Of a stretch of 54,595 nucleotides of DNA, positions 33,608-41,037 are shown one piece after another. Position numbers and translations under genes: made by a program. Position 1 is the first letter of the stretch, and the number at the start of each line of letters is the position of its first letter. The stretch covers positions 1 through 54,595 of the IMG/VR virus record IMGVR_UViG_3300045996_000773. One strand, 5' to 3'. This DNA comes from a virus. Under the pieces are notes generated by a model. The model was given only the letters and a program-made list of their open reading frames with translations. It made no database searches and had not been told where the DNA came from.

Positions 33608-34116
33608 AACCCTCAGAAAACTGTCACGCCTTAATAAAACAATTCGAAGGTTGTAGATTAAAAGCCTATAAGGATTCTGCCGCAGTCTGGACTATCGGCT
33701 ATGGTACTACCTATTATCCGGACGGCAACGCTGTAAGACAAAGCGAAGTAATTACACAAGAGAGGGCTGAGTTTCTTTTGAAGTGGCAGGTCTTAGAAAA
33801 GTCAGGCGGCGTCGATGCTTTGGTGAATGGCCCGCTCAATAAATTAAAGCATGGCTATTCACGCGTAAATCAAAATCAGTTTGATGCATTAGTTTCTTTC
33901 GCTTACAACGTAGGAACAGGCGCCTTAAAGAAAAGCACTTTACTAAAAAAAATCTTAGTAAACGCAAATGACCCGACAATAGAACAAGAGTTTTTGAAAT
34001 GGGATAAAGTGAAAAAGGTAATTAAAGACGAAAGCGATAAGTCGATTATAACCTACGTTCCCGTTAGAGGACTAACTAAAAGAAGACAAGCAGAGGCAGA
34101 TCTGTATTTTAAATGA
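33604..34116 (+). CDS. Endolysin, GH24 lysozyme
   Basis: 170 aa, standard for T4/P22-type lysozymes that cleave the MurNAc-GlcNAc bond of peptidoglycan. The catalytic Glu-Asp-Thr pattern is complete at the N-terminus: FEGCRLKAYKD (E15, D24) and WTIGYG (T30). NQNQFDALVSFAYNVGTGAL (about 95-114) is the second family signature. No signal peptide, so release depends on a holin. It overlaps the preceding and following genes by ATGA, within the lysis block. Confidence 0.93.
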   Translation: MKPSENCHALIKQFEGCRLKAYKDSAAVWTIGYGTTYYPDGNAVRQSEVITQERAEFLLKWQVLEKSGGVDALVNGPLNKLKHGYSRVNQNQFDALVSFAYNVGTGALKKSTLLKKILVNANDPTIEQEFLKWDKVKKVIKDESDKSIITYVPVRGLTKRRQAEADLYFK

Positions 34117-34367
34117 AAATCTTTTTCATCATAGCGCTCGTTTGGTCCATCACAGCAATCTGCTTTACCAGGTGCAGGATCGAAAAGATACTGCAGGTAA
34201 AGGAGATAGGCGTTACACTAATAGACATAAAAGACGGCGGGCGCGAAGAACGCGGACACATGTACTGGCTTACCTGGCGTGATGAAAGAGGAACTGATTA
34301 TTTGATGCTATGCCCTTGTCCTGGATATAAGATTGGAGATACACGAACCTTTTTAATAACCCGATGA
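34113..34367 (+). CDS. Small membrane-anchored protein, unknown
   Basis: 84 aa with an N-terminal hydrophobic segment (KIFFIIALVWSITAICF, 2-18) and a folded soluble part with WLTWRDERG and a C-x-C pair (CPC). Its soluble part resembles that of the protein at 40536-40856 (aromatic, basic-acidic DE, C-x-C, then a Gly-Asp/Asn-Thr turn), so the two may be paralogues. It overlaps the endolysin gene by 4 bp and the next gene by 4 bp. Confidence 0.55.
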   Translation: MKIFFIIALVWSITAICFTRCRIEKILQVKEIGVTLIDIKDGGREERGHMYWLTWRDERGTDYLMLCPCPGYKIGDTRTFLITR

Positions 34368-34579
34368 AACTACCCTGCTACTATAGCCTCCACTATCAAG
34401 GCTACCTTGTTATTAACATGGATGGCTGGTACAAAATACCCGCTATAGTTTGCCCGCTTTTACCAAACATGAACGCCGCAAAAGCTAAGATCGACGAATA
34501 CGAGAACTTACGAAACGGACCGAAGCTCTTTGATAACGAAACAACCACCTATGCCAAAGAAAGTAATGTCGGCCAGTGA
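34364..34579 (+). CDS. Small protein, unknown
   Basis: 71 aa, starting in an ATGA overlap with the previous gene and overlapping the next gene by 29 bp. The N-terminus is aromatic and cysteine-containing (CYYSLHYQGYLV); the C-terminus is polar. No family recognised; the coupling to neighbours supports it as real. Confidence 0.5.
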   Translation: MKLPCYYSLHYQGYLVINMDGWYKIPAIVCPLLPNMNAAKAKIDEYENLRNGPKLFDNETTTYAKESNVGQ

Positions 34580-35696
34580 AAAGATAAAAGAACACATACT
34601 AAATAATCCAGCAAGTACAAATGCAGAGATAGCGAGAGCCTTAGACTCCACGCCTCAGTTCGTTGCAAATTGCCGCAATAAACTGAGGCAAGAAGGTAAA
34701 ATAGCAAAAGCACCTGCCGACTACAGAAGAAAAAAGCATCCTGCTTTAGCAGCGGAATGCGACACAGTAGGCTTGCCTGTTGACAATGTTTCTAACTACT
34801 GGTATAAAGGCAAGCATTATTCCATACACGTAAATGGTAAAGACGTTTCACCCTGGGAGGTTCTTGAACAGGTGATCGATGAAATGAAAAAGCATAGTCC
34901 CAGGTATGCGCCAATCAAATATGAGAAAGTAACTGACGGGCATTTGCTCGTTGTGGATCCGGCAGATATACATATCGGTAAGCTTTGCAGCGCTTTTGAA
35001 ACAGGCGACCCGTTCACACATAAAGTTGCGATCGACCGGGTGAAGTCGGGAGTGGCGGGTATTATTCAGAAAGTAAAAGGCTTCCCGATCGACAAGATCT
35101 TACTTATCATCGGCAACGATATCCTGCACGTCGATAATGCAAAACATACAACCACATCGGGCACTCCCCAGGACACAGAACTTATGTGGTATGACGCTTT
35201 CAAGATTGCATTCAAGCTGCAGGTCGAAGTAATTGAAATGCTAATATCGATCGCGCCGGTCCATGTGCAGTACGATCCGTCAAATCACGATTACCTAACC
35301 GGCTTTTTCCTGGCGCAGTCGCTAGAGGCATGGTTCAGAAATTCAAAAGGAATAACGTTCAATGTAAGTCCTGCGCACAGAAAATATTTTGTTTACGGCG
35401 AGAACTTGATCGGTAGCACACACGGCGACGGAGCTAAAGAAGCGGACCTGGGTTTTCTAATGGCGCATGAAAGTAAGGATTGGAACGGTTGCAAGCACAG
35501 ATATTTTTATACCCATCACCTGCATCACAAGAGAAGTAAAGACTATATGAGCGTTTGCGTGGAAACCCTACGAAGCCCGAGCGGTACGGACAGCTGGCAC
35601 CACCGTAACGGCTACCAACACGCACCTAAAGCTGTAGAAGGGTTTTTGCATCATAAGACACATGGACAAATAGCCAGAGTAACACATTTATTTTAA
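34551..35696 (+). CDS. Metallophosphoesterase with N-terminal winged-HTH-like region
   Basis: 381 aa from the ATG at 34551 (MPKKVMSASEK); a TTG seven codons upstream is also in frame. Residues about 10-55 look like a helix-turn-helix (NAEIARALDSTPQFVANCRN). The rest is a calcineurin-like phosphoesterase with DPADIHIG (metal Asp/His), GNDILHVDN, DPSNHDY, STHGDG and THHLHHKRS, which together give the full metal-ligand set. These act on DNA ends or nucleotides in several phages; the DNA-binding domain favours a nucleic-acid substrate. Confidence 0.8.
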   Translation: MPKKVMSASEKIKEHILNNPASTNAEIARALDSTPQFVANCRNKLRQEGKIAKAPADYRRKKHPALAAECDTVGLPVDNVSNYWYKGKHYSIHVNGKDVSPWEVLEQVIDEMKKHSPRYAPIKYEKVTDGHLLVVDPADIHIGKLCSAFETGDPFTHKVAIDRVKSGVAGIIQKVKGFPIDKILLIIGNDILHVDNAKHTTTSGTPQDTELMWYDAFKIAFKLQVEVIEMLISIAPVHVQYDPSNHDYLTGFFLAQSLEAWFRNSKGITFNVSPAHRKYFVYGENLIGSTHGDGAKEADLGFLMAHESKDWNGCKHRYFYTHHLHHKRSKDYMSVCVETLRSPSGTDSWHHRNGYQHAPKAVEGFLHHKTHGQIARVTHLF

Positions 35697-35707
35697 AACC
35701 AAACACT

Positions 35708-36208
35708 ATGAAACGAATATTACTCATTGGATCCGCCCGACACGGTAAAGACACGGTAGCTGAAATGCTAAGTGCTATGTGCGGGATAACTTTTGAAAGT
35801 TCTTCTATGGCTGCAGCCAGAATATTTTTATTTGATAAGTTAAAAGATAAGTACGGCTATAAGACTTTTGGAGATTGCTTTGAAGACCGAATGAACCGCC
35901 GCGCCGAGTGGCATGCAGAGATATGCGAGTACAACAAAGATGATAAAGCCAGGCTTGCAAAAGACATTCTTGCTACTTCAGATATGTATGTAGGTATGCG
36001 CAGCAACGTTGAAGTTGAAGAATGTTTAAGGCAGGGCTTATTTAATCTGGTCATCGCAGTTTACGATCCGCGCAAACGGCTTGAAGACGCTACTTCTTTC
36101 GATATAAATATTTGGGCCAAAGCTGATATCGTAATACCGAACAGTGGCAGTCTTGAAGATCTGTACATACGGCTGCATAAAATAAAATCACTGTTTTCGA
36201 TACTTTAG
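35708..36208 (+). CDS. P-loop kinase, probable deoxynucleoside monophosphate kinase
   Basis: 166 aa with Walker A GSARHGKDT (8-16), followed by a helical lid region and AVYDPRKRLED. This pattern (G-x4-GKD-S/T with a small alpha/beta fold) fits phage dNMP kinases and adenylate-kinase-like enzymes that keep up the nucleotide supply. It is short relative to host kinases. The substrate base cannot be told from sequence. Confidence 0.75.
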   Translation: MKRILLIGSARHGKDTVAEMLSAMCGITFESSSMAAARIFLFDKLKDKYGYKTFGDCFEDRMNRRAEWHAEICEYNKDDKARLAKDILATSDMYVGMRSNVEVEECLRQGLFNLVIAVYDPRKRLEDATSFDINIWAKADIVIPNSGSLEDLYIRLHKIKSLFSIL

Positions 36209-36243
36209 CAATTCATTTGAAAGTAAAAAAGTAAATTGATGAC

Positions 36244-36492
36244 ATGGGAATCGCCGCGACTGAGAGGGTTCAAATAACCGAAGATTATTTCGGTGAGCCT
36301 TTTTATGTGATCAACGACCCAAAGCAAAAGGAGTATCTGTTGACAGGTATAACGAAAAGACCAGGAGGAACAATCCTTCACCTTGATTATTTAGGAACAG
36401 AGATCGAGGTTTACGACTTTGAATGCAGCCTTACAAGGGATGAAAATAAATACATGGAAGGTAAATACGCGACAAACGACGAGGACGAATAA
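36244..36492 (+). CDS. Small protein, unknown
   Basis: 82 aa, soluble and acidic, reading as one small beta-rich domain (GEPFYVINDPKQKEYLLTGI, GTILHLDYLGTEI) with an acidic tail. It is the last rightward gene before a terminator (36536-36557). Confidence 0.6.
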   Translation: MGIAATERVQITEDYFGEPFYVINDPKQKEYLLTGITKRPGGTILHLDYLGTEIEVYDFECSLTRDENKYMEGKYATNDEDE

Positions 36493-36535
36493 ACTTTTTT
36501 CTCATAAGCAGTTAGTTTTGGTTGCGGGGCTTGTT

Positions 36536-36557
36536 TCTACAGGCCCCTAATTTTTTT
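36536..36557 (+). terminator. Intrinsic terminator of the late/lysis region
   Basis: GGGGC (36536-36540) and GCCCC (36543 region) pair around the loop TTGTTTCTACAG, followed by TAATTTTTTT. The loop and flanks (TTCTCATAA, GTTAGT) recur in the terminator at 40053-40080. Confidence 0.8.
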
Positions 36558-36783
36558 GTACCCCGCTCAAATAAAAAACGCAGTAAACTATTCATTTACA
36601 ACGTTTAACGTTTTACTCTTGTGATCCCGCAGGGATAAATCAGTCAGATTATTGAAATAATTAGTTTCTAATTAGTTACGCTAAGAACCGCTACGGGTGT
36701 GCATTTCAGGTGAAAAATAAAGTTCTATAAAGTCGTGAGAATACCTGAAAAATGTTCTAACCTTGTACCCCAAATTGTACCCC
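36556..36783. other. Integrase leader with repeated TTGTACCCC and GTTCTA motifs; attP candidate region
   Basis: No gene before the integrase. TTGTACCCC occurs at 36556-36564, 36763-36771 and 36775-36783; the last two are 12 bp apart over the start of the integrase frame. GTTCTA occurs at 36722-36727 and 36754-36759. Short palindromes are ATCCC-GCA-GGGAT (near 36625) and TTTCA-GG-TGAAA (36704-36715). Repeated short sites next to the integrase fit arm-type integrase or Xis sites around attP, but no core can be proven without an integrated copy. Confidence 0.4.
36722..36759. promoter_or_regulatory. GTTCTA sites upstream of the integrase
   Basis: Two GTTCTA boxes 32 bp apart (about three helical turns) at 36722 and 36754; the second runs into a -7-like TAACCTTG (36758-36765). 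They match the operator motif at 2843-2889 and 39529-39576. Confidence 0.45.
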
Positions 36784-36786
36784 TGC

Positions 36787-37956
36787 TTGAATAAGATATC
36801 CTTTATTTTAAAGAACCCTAACACTGATCCCTCGGCAATATTACTGCTTTTTACCTGCTATGACGGAAGATTAAAATACTACACAGGTGAAAAGGCTGGA
36901 TCGAAATGGCCTGACGTGGACGACGGTACTGCGGCTCAACTGGATCGGATAAAACGGATCGTCCGTGAAATGCATGTCGATTATAAGATCAAAGGAGAGC
37001 CACTTACAAAGGCATTGCTGGCCTCTTCTTTGGATAAGGCCCTGCATAAGAAAAAGCCGACTTCTACAAATCTGTTTACCGCAATGCGCCAGGTAGTGGA
37101 GAAAATGCGAATTGGCGAAATACTTACCCCCGATAACAAGATTTACGCAAAAGGTACTATAAAAAACTTCAACTTTTCGATCGATGTTCTCGAAAAGTTC
37201 CAACCCGACATGACGATCAGAAGTGTATCGATCGACACTTATAAAAAATTCATCACCTGGTGCCAATCAAAGGACTATTCGACAAACTACATAGGCGCGC
37301 AGATCAAGAACTGGAAAACCCTGGGCCGCGCCATCGGCGGCAATCCGATCTTTGATGACGAAGAGTTTAAGAAAATACAAGAAGCCACTTCTGACGTTTA
37401 CCTGGATGAAAAGGAACTCGGCGCAATTATGAGGCTTAAACTCCGCAACCGGGAAAGCCTTGCTCGGGATTGGTTCATTCTGGACTGCTATACAGGCCTG
37501 CGCGTTTCAGATCTTGTAGTTCTCAATAAAAAGAACTACCACAACGGCTACATAACTATAGCTAATGAGAAGACGGGTGCAAAGGTAGTGATCCCTTCCC
37601 ACCCGATCGTAAAGAAAATACTGGGCAGGTACAAAGGTTTTCCGCCGCCAATTACCGACGTGGAGATAAATAGAACTATTAAGAAAGTTGCTGAAAAAGC
37701 AGGCATTACTGAAAAAGTTCTATTTACGATCACTAAAGGCGGCAAGCGTAAAGATTCTTATATGCAAAAATGGGAAATGGTGAGCAACCATACTGCCCGG
37801 CGCAGCTTTATTACAAATCTCAGGAAAAACGGAGTAGCTGATAGTATTGTGATGAAGTTGACCGGGATCCGGTCAGCAGCTACGCTGCAGCGCTATGATA
37901 AGTTGTCTGCTGATGAGGCAGCGAAAATTGCAGCAAAGCTGAAGTTTTTTAAATAA
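36787..37956 (+). CDS. int: Tyrosine-type site-specific integrase
   Basis: About 389 aa. No ATG exists near the expected N-terminus; TTG at 36787 (giving MNKISFILKNP, the usual beginning of Bacteroidota integrases) is preferred over TTGs at 36763 and 36775. Order: arm-binding domain (1-50), SAM-like core-binding domain (about 90-185), catalytic domain (about 205-389). Active-site residues with this start: R239 (GLRVSD), K262 (ANEKTG), H335 and R338 (NHTARRSF), Y370 (LQRYDKL). All are present, so it should catalyse integration. It is convergent with the repressor gene. Confidence 0.92.
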   Translation: MNKISFILKNPNTDPSAILLLFTCYDGRLKYYTGEKAGSKWPDVDDGTAAQLDRIKRIVREMHVDYKIKGEPLTKALLASSLDKALHKKKPTSTNLFTAMRQVVEKMRIGEILTPDNKIYAKGTIKNFNFSIDVLEKFQPDMTIRSVSIDTYKKFITWCQSKDYSTNYIGAQIKNWKTLGRAIGGNPIFDDEEFKKIQEATSDVYLDEKELGAIMRLKLRNRESLARDWFILDCYTGLRVSDLVVLNKKNYHNGYITIANEKTGAKVVIPSHPIVKKILGRYKGFPPPITDVEINRTIKKVAEKAGITEKVLFTITKGGKRKDSYMQKWEMVSNHTARRSFITNLRKNGVADSIVMKLTGIRSAATLQRYDKLSADEAAKIAAKLKFFK

Positions 37957-38269
37957 TTATTTTATCCCTCTTTAGAGTAGCCTCTAAGGTTCTTATAGTA
38001 TCTTTCAGCTGCGTCAGTGTATCAGCTGACTTCTTGAACCGCATTTCGTTATCCAGCCCAAAGATCCAGTTCACGTTTATCTTATACTTCACGGCAGCGG
38101 CGTGTATTTGCTCAATGGTAAAAGATTGGCTGCCGTTTTTTACCTGGCGTAAGTTACTTGGCTGAAAATTGATACTTTCCAGGAACTCTTTTTGCGTGTC
38201 ACACAGTTCTAGGTCCATGCAATGCCGCATTAGTAGCAGGATGCGCTGATCCCATACTTTTAGTTTCAT
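37949..38269 (-). CDS. HTH-type transcription regulator (XRE-like)
   Basis: 106 aa. An N-terminal HTH region (DTQKEFLESINFQPSNLRQVKNG, summarised: helix, turn, recognition helix, about 24-47) is followed by a WIFGLDNEMRF motif shared with Bacteroidota XRE-type regulators and a C-terminal helix that may dimerise (TLTQLKDTIRTLEATL). The 3' end overlaps the integrase end by 8 bp. One of two HTH proteins on this strand, hence a candidate repressor or antirepressor of the lysogeny circuit. Confidence 0.75.
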   Translation of the reverse strand: MKLKVWDQRILLLMRHCMDLELCDTQKEFLESINFQPSNLRQVKNGSQSFTIEQIHAAAVKYKINVNWIFGLDNEMRFKKSADTLTQLKDTIRTLEATLKRDKIII

Positions 38270-38312
38270 AATTATTTTAATTATTATAGCGCTAACTCAA
38301 ATAGCGTTCCAA

Positions 38313-38795
38313 TCATATCTTAGGCGGCACTTTCGAGAACATTTTTACCACTTCAGGTAATTGTTTAGGTTTTATTTCTACGAAGTGATTCACCTGGTAG
38401 CCTGTCTTCCTTTGTATAACTTCGGAAGTTTGTTCAAACGCCGGATCTGTGTTCTGGATCATAACAAACCAACCACTATCTTTAAAGTAGCTGCATGTCA
38501 GTAGCAAGCTTTTAGTTGTACGGGTGATCACTGTTTGACCGGCAACCTTGTTTGCTGTTTCTGCAGCAAAGAAATTTAGAGTTTGCACAACTTCAGCAAT
38601 TTCGCTTTGTGGTATGACCACAGCCCGTATGTCGTAAGACTTGTTCTGTGATATCGACACCGTGTACACAGTATCTGTCTTAGCGAAGGAAAAGTTTAGG
38701 CCCCCGACTTTTCCAAGTTCAACTACTGTTGTCGTTGTTTGGCCGCTCCCAAATTGGGAACAACCTAGAAGGATGAACATTATTGTTATTTTCAT
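38313..38795 (-). CDS. Exported lipoprotein in the lysogeny module
   Basis: 160 aa. Signal MKITIMFILLGC gives a lipobox LLGC (Cys 12). The mature part is beta-rich then helical, with no known domain. It sits between two HTH regulators on the lysogenic strand, so it is likely made by the prophage. Small lipoproteins in this position often block superinfection or alter the cell surface; here this is inference from place and topology only. Confidence 0.65.
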   Translation of the reverse strand: MKITIMFILLGCSQFGSGQTTTTVVELGKVGGLNFSFAKTDTVYTVSISQNKSYDIRAVVIPQSEIAEVVQTLNFFAAETANKVAGQTVITRTTKSLLLTCSYFKDSGWFVMIQNTDPAFEQTSEVIQRKTGYQVNHFVEIKPKQLPEVVKMFSKVPPKI

Positions 38796-38936
38796 TTTAC
38801 AATTTAATTGATCTTATACAAGAATTTTCGTTTTCTTTTTTTCATTTGAAACTATTACCTTCGACCCTGCAGCCGTCAAAAAAAACCTGCCTTATGATGA
38901 CAACGAACCCAAAAGCGCAAACCTGCGCGAACTGCC

Positions 38937-39509
38937 CTAATCGTTTTGAATGCCGCCTACTCGCTTTTTCTTTAACTGTCCGTAAAGTTTATTGCGAACG
39001 GCTGCAGCACCCTCTTCTCTACTTTTCCAATGTTTCCCCATCCCGAGATCGACTAACAATTCCCGAAGCCCCCCTGCAATGGCATCGAAGGTTATCGGAC
39101 TTTCTACGGGAGCATTCTCAGATGTTAACAGGTCTAACAATCTCTTGTTGTTCTGTTCTCTGAGCATTTCCGCGTCGGCCCTGATCCTGTCAGCTGCAGC
39201 ATGTTCTTTATTGCTTTGCGACAAGTTGTAAATGGTCTGCGCCATAAGCGTCTCTTTCCCGTATTCGGGCTGCGGTTCGTTCAGGACCCGCGCCGGAACT
39301 TCTTTGGAACTTTCTGCATGAAACACTTCATAGAACTTTTTAATAAAAGCCTGGGAGGGTTCTTTTTTCCTATTTAAATACTCACTCACGTTCCCTTTGC
39401 TGAACCCTGTAGCCTGAGCTATAGCGGAAATGGGAAATCTTAACCCCAAATTTTCTAAGTCCGTGTAGAAATTTTCGATAATTTTTTGGGTTAACATTAG
39501 TTGTTGCAT
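38937..39509 (-). CDS. Phage repressor-like HTH protein
   Basis: 190 aa from the ATG at 39509 (a TTG four codons upstream and an ATG at 39497 are alternatives). Residues about 22-58 form a clear XRE-type HTH (ISAIAQATGFSKGNVSEYL). The C-terminal half is helical with Leu/Arg-rich segments, probably for oligomerisation; there is no LexA-like protease Ser/Lys pair, so induction must differ from lambda CI. It is divergent from the early operon starting at 39747, the normal arrangement for a lysogeny switch. Confidence 0.8.
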   Translation of the reverse strand: MQQLMLTQKIIENFYTDLENLGLRFPISAIAQATGFSKGNVSEYLNRKKEPSQAFIKKFYEVFHAESSKEVPARVLNEPQPEYGKETLMAQTIYNLSQSNKEHAAADRIRADAEMLREQNNKRLLDLLTSENAPVESPITFDAIAGGLRELLVDLGMGKHWKSREEGAAAVRNKLYGQLKKKRVGGIQND

Positions 39510-39528
39510 TTTTTGTTGCAAATAATCT

Positions 39529-39576
39529 TTCTAAAATAGTTCCATAAAAGTTTGGATAGGTTCTATTTTAGTTCTA
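39529..39576. promoter_or_regulatory. Operator cluster of the lysogeny switch
   Basis: GTTCTA at 39560-39565 and 39571-39576 forms an 11-bp spaced direct repeat. TTCTAAAATAGTTCC (39529-39543) is a degenerate copy with the same spacing. CTAAAATAG (39531-39539) and CTATTTTAG (39563-39571) are exact inverted repeats. This region lies between the divergent repressor-like gene and the early genes. Confidence 0.6.
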
Positions 39577-39582
39577 ACATTG
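39551..39582 (+). promoter_or_regulatory. Candidate rightward early promoter
   Basis: TTTG (39551-39554), a 20-bp spacer and TAACATTG (39575-39582; one mismatch to TAnnTTTG). Both GTTCTA boxes lie in the spacer, the second sharing TA with the -7 box as at 2843-2848, so a bound repressor would block it. It would drive the genes from 39747. Confidence 0.5.
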
Positions 39583-39619
39583 CATTTCACTTTCGGGTCC
39601 GCATTAGTCTGAATAAGAC

Positions 39620-39627
39620 CAAATATA
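39620..39627 (-). promoter_or_regulatory. Possible leftward -7 box TATATTTG for the repressor-like gene
   Basis: The complement reads TATATTTG, identical to the -7 box of the accessory operon. No TTTG at -33; transcript start would be near 39613, about 100 nt before the ATG at 39509. Confidence 0.35.
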
Positions 39628-39682
39628 AGGAACGGAATTGATTTTTCAGGAGAGGCGGGAATTTAAGTGCCAAAGGAGTTAA

Positions 39683-39699
39683 CGTATAGTAAATATACG
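39683..39699. promoter_or_regulatory. Palindrome CGTATA-N5-TATACG
   Basis: Perfect 6+5+6 inverted repeat 47 bp upstream of the excisionase-like gene; different from the GTTCTA motif, so possibly the site of a second regulator. Confidence 0.45.
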
Positions 39700-39746
39700 A
39701 CTCCCGAAATTAAAAACAATACCACAAACAGGTAATTCTTAAAACA

Positions 39747-40013
39747 ATGAGCGAAATACTGGAAAAAATACTGAAGGGGCAAGAGAGAATCGATAAAAAG
39801 CTGACCGCTTTATTGAATAAGGAGCCAAAGCCGGAAAAGGAAACCTGGGTAAAAGTTTCATTTGTTGTTATGCTGACAGGGTGGAGTAAGCGAAAACTTT
39901 ACCAGGCAAGGCAGCAAGGAACTATTACCTACAGGAAGACAGAAGAAAAAGGTTTTGAGTACTTAGTTGAATCGATACCGCCGCAGTTTATACTGAACAA
40001 GATTTCTGATTAG
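39747..40013 (+). CDS. Excisionase-like / MerR-type DNA-binding protein
   Basis: 88 aa. A coiled N-terminus (SEILEKILKGQERIDKKLTA) is followed by a winged-helix of the Xis/MerR kind: WVKVSFVVMLTGWSKRKLYQ then the wing GTITYRKTEEKGF (about 35-75). It is the first gene rightward from the switch region, where Xis or Cro-type proteins are expected. It may direct excision with the integrase or activate early genes. Confidence 0.65.
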   Translation: MSEILEKILKGQERIDKKLTALLNKEPKPEKETWVKVSFVVMLTGWSKRKLYQARQQGTITYRKTEEKGFEYLVESIPPQFILNKISD

Positions 40014-40052
40014 AAGCGTGTTCTCATAATAAGGATAGCGTTAGTGACTCAG

Positions 40053-40080
40053 CCGCCTTGTTTCTACAGGGCGGTCCTTT
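40053..40080 (+). terminator. Terminator-like hairpin after the excisionase-like gene
   Basis: CCGCC (40053-40057) and GGCGG (40070-40074) pair around TTGTTTCTACAG, followed by TCCTTT. The loop and the upstream TTCTCATAA and GTTAGT words match the element at 36500-36557. The U tract is weak, so this may be an attenuator. Confidence 0.55.
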
Positions 40081-40096
40081 AAAAAAAAACTGAATT

Positions 40097-40240
40097 ATGA
40101 AATATAGGCCAAGCTACTTACTAATACTGATCGTTTTCTTACTCGCGCTATGGGCGCTATCATCATGCAGCAAACTCACCTGCCCTAGCAATACAAAAAA
40201 TTACGAGCCAAAATACAGAACTGCTAAAATGAAAGTATGA
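40097..40240 (+). CDS. 47-aa lipoprotein
   Basis: Begins MKYRPSYLLILIVFLLAL and reaches a lipobox LSSC (Cys 24), followed by a short polar tail with another cysteine (KLTCPSNTKNY). The stop overlaps the next gene as ATGA, which supports reality. Function unknown; in phages such tiny lipoproteins can be spanin partners or exclusion factors. Confidence 0.6.
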   Translation: MKYRPSYLLILIVFLLALWALSSCSKLTCPSNTKNYEPKYRTAKMKV

Positions 40241-40539
40241 AGAACCTGACTAAACTCGAAAGACACACAGCGTATTTAATAATGCTAGAAGAGGCGGAGG
40301 ATCCAACAAGTTACAGTACTCTGCTTTACAGCCCTTGTCTCTGCGGGTTTTGCTATATGATCGGTGTTCTTTTCCGCATGGGTAATGGGGCTAGTGAAAC
40401 TATAATACGAGATTACTTCCCTGAATTGTATAAACGTAAGCCCTCAACTGCAGCTAATCTATTTTGGTTTACCCGTAATGAGGCAGGGTGGGAAGAAAGA
40501 AAGAAAATATTACTTGAATGCATAAACGAAACAGCATGA
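40237..40539 (+). CDS. Small protein, unknown
   Basis: 100 aa, soluble, with cysteines in CLCGFC (about 34-39) and aromatic residues near the C-terminus. It overlaps the 47-aa lipoprotein gene and the following gene by ATGA at both ends, so the three are translationally coupled. No family recognised. Confidence 0.6.
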   Translation: MKNLTKLERHTAYLIMLEEAEDPTSYSTLLYSPCLCGFCYMIGVLFRMGNGASETIIRDYFPELYKRKPSTAANLFWFTRNEAGWEERKKILLECINETA

Positions 40540-40856
40540 AAAATATACAGAGTCACAGCGAATCATTTATTAAGTTCTTAATTATAGCAGTGGTACTGCT
40601 ATTCATCCTGGCTTGCTTCTTACCAGCGCCAGCTGAGGCGCAAGACTCAATCAGTCTTAAAGTGCAGCGGATCAGAACCGCTGATGGTAAATACCATATC
40701 TGGCTTAAAGATGAAAAGACCAGGAGGCAGTATGTAACAGTGTGTGAGTGTGATAGGTTGCCCGATCGCGTCAGAAAAGGTAACACTGTTATGGTAGCAA
40801 GAAACAGCGTCAGGGTTACAAAAGAAATCTACAAAGACAGCGAACTGGAATACTAA
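40536..40856 (+). CDS. Membrane-anchored or exported small protein
   Basis: 106 aa from the ATG at 40536 (ATGA overlap; an upstream ATG at 40518 is inside the previous gene). N-terminal hydrophobic helix FIKFLIIAVVLLFILACF then PAPAEAQ, a possible cleavage site. The soluble part has IWLKDEKTRRQY and C-x-C, like the protein at 34113-34367. Confidence 0.6.
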   Translation: MKNIQSHSESFIKFLIIAVVLLFILACFLPAPAEAQDSISLKVQRIRTADGKYHIWLKDEKTRRQYVTVCECDRLPDRVRKGNTVMVARNSVRVTKEIYKDSELEY

Positions 40857-40867
40857 AACCAAAATAT

Positions 40868-41005
40868 ATGAATACCGAACCTATCATCTTCTCGTTTGCC
40901 GCTATTGTTTTTGTCCTTGTGCTTGTCGTTGCGCTAAGGAATAGAATGCATGAAAGAGATTTAAAAAGGCAATGCCGGGAAACGGACGAGAACAGCTACA
41001 GCTAA
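40868..41005 (+). CDS. 45-aa single-pass membrane protein
   Basis: Begins MNTEPIIFSFAAIVFVLVLV with one membrane helix (about 6-22), then a basic and polar tail (RNRMHERDLKRQC). The A-rich leader ACCAAAATAT precedes it. It is in line with the neighbouring small membrane genes; function unknown. Confidence 0.5.
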   Translation: MNTEPIIFSFAAIVFVLVLVVALRNRMHERDLKRQCRETDENSYS

Positions 41006-41037
41006 ACAATTTTTAATACTATAAAACTAAGCATCAA

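Noticed and set aside
38894-39163. Plus-strand frame beginning MMTTNPKAQTCANCPN with a C-x2-C pattern
   Set aside because: Only the first 20 residues look protein-like; it then runs antisense through the repressor-like gene and becomes low-complexity. Possibly a remnant; not supported as a gene.
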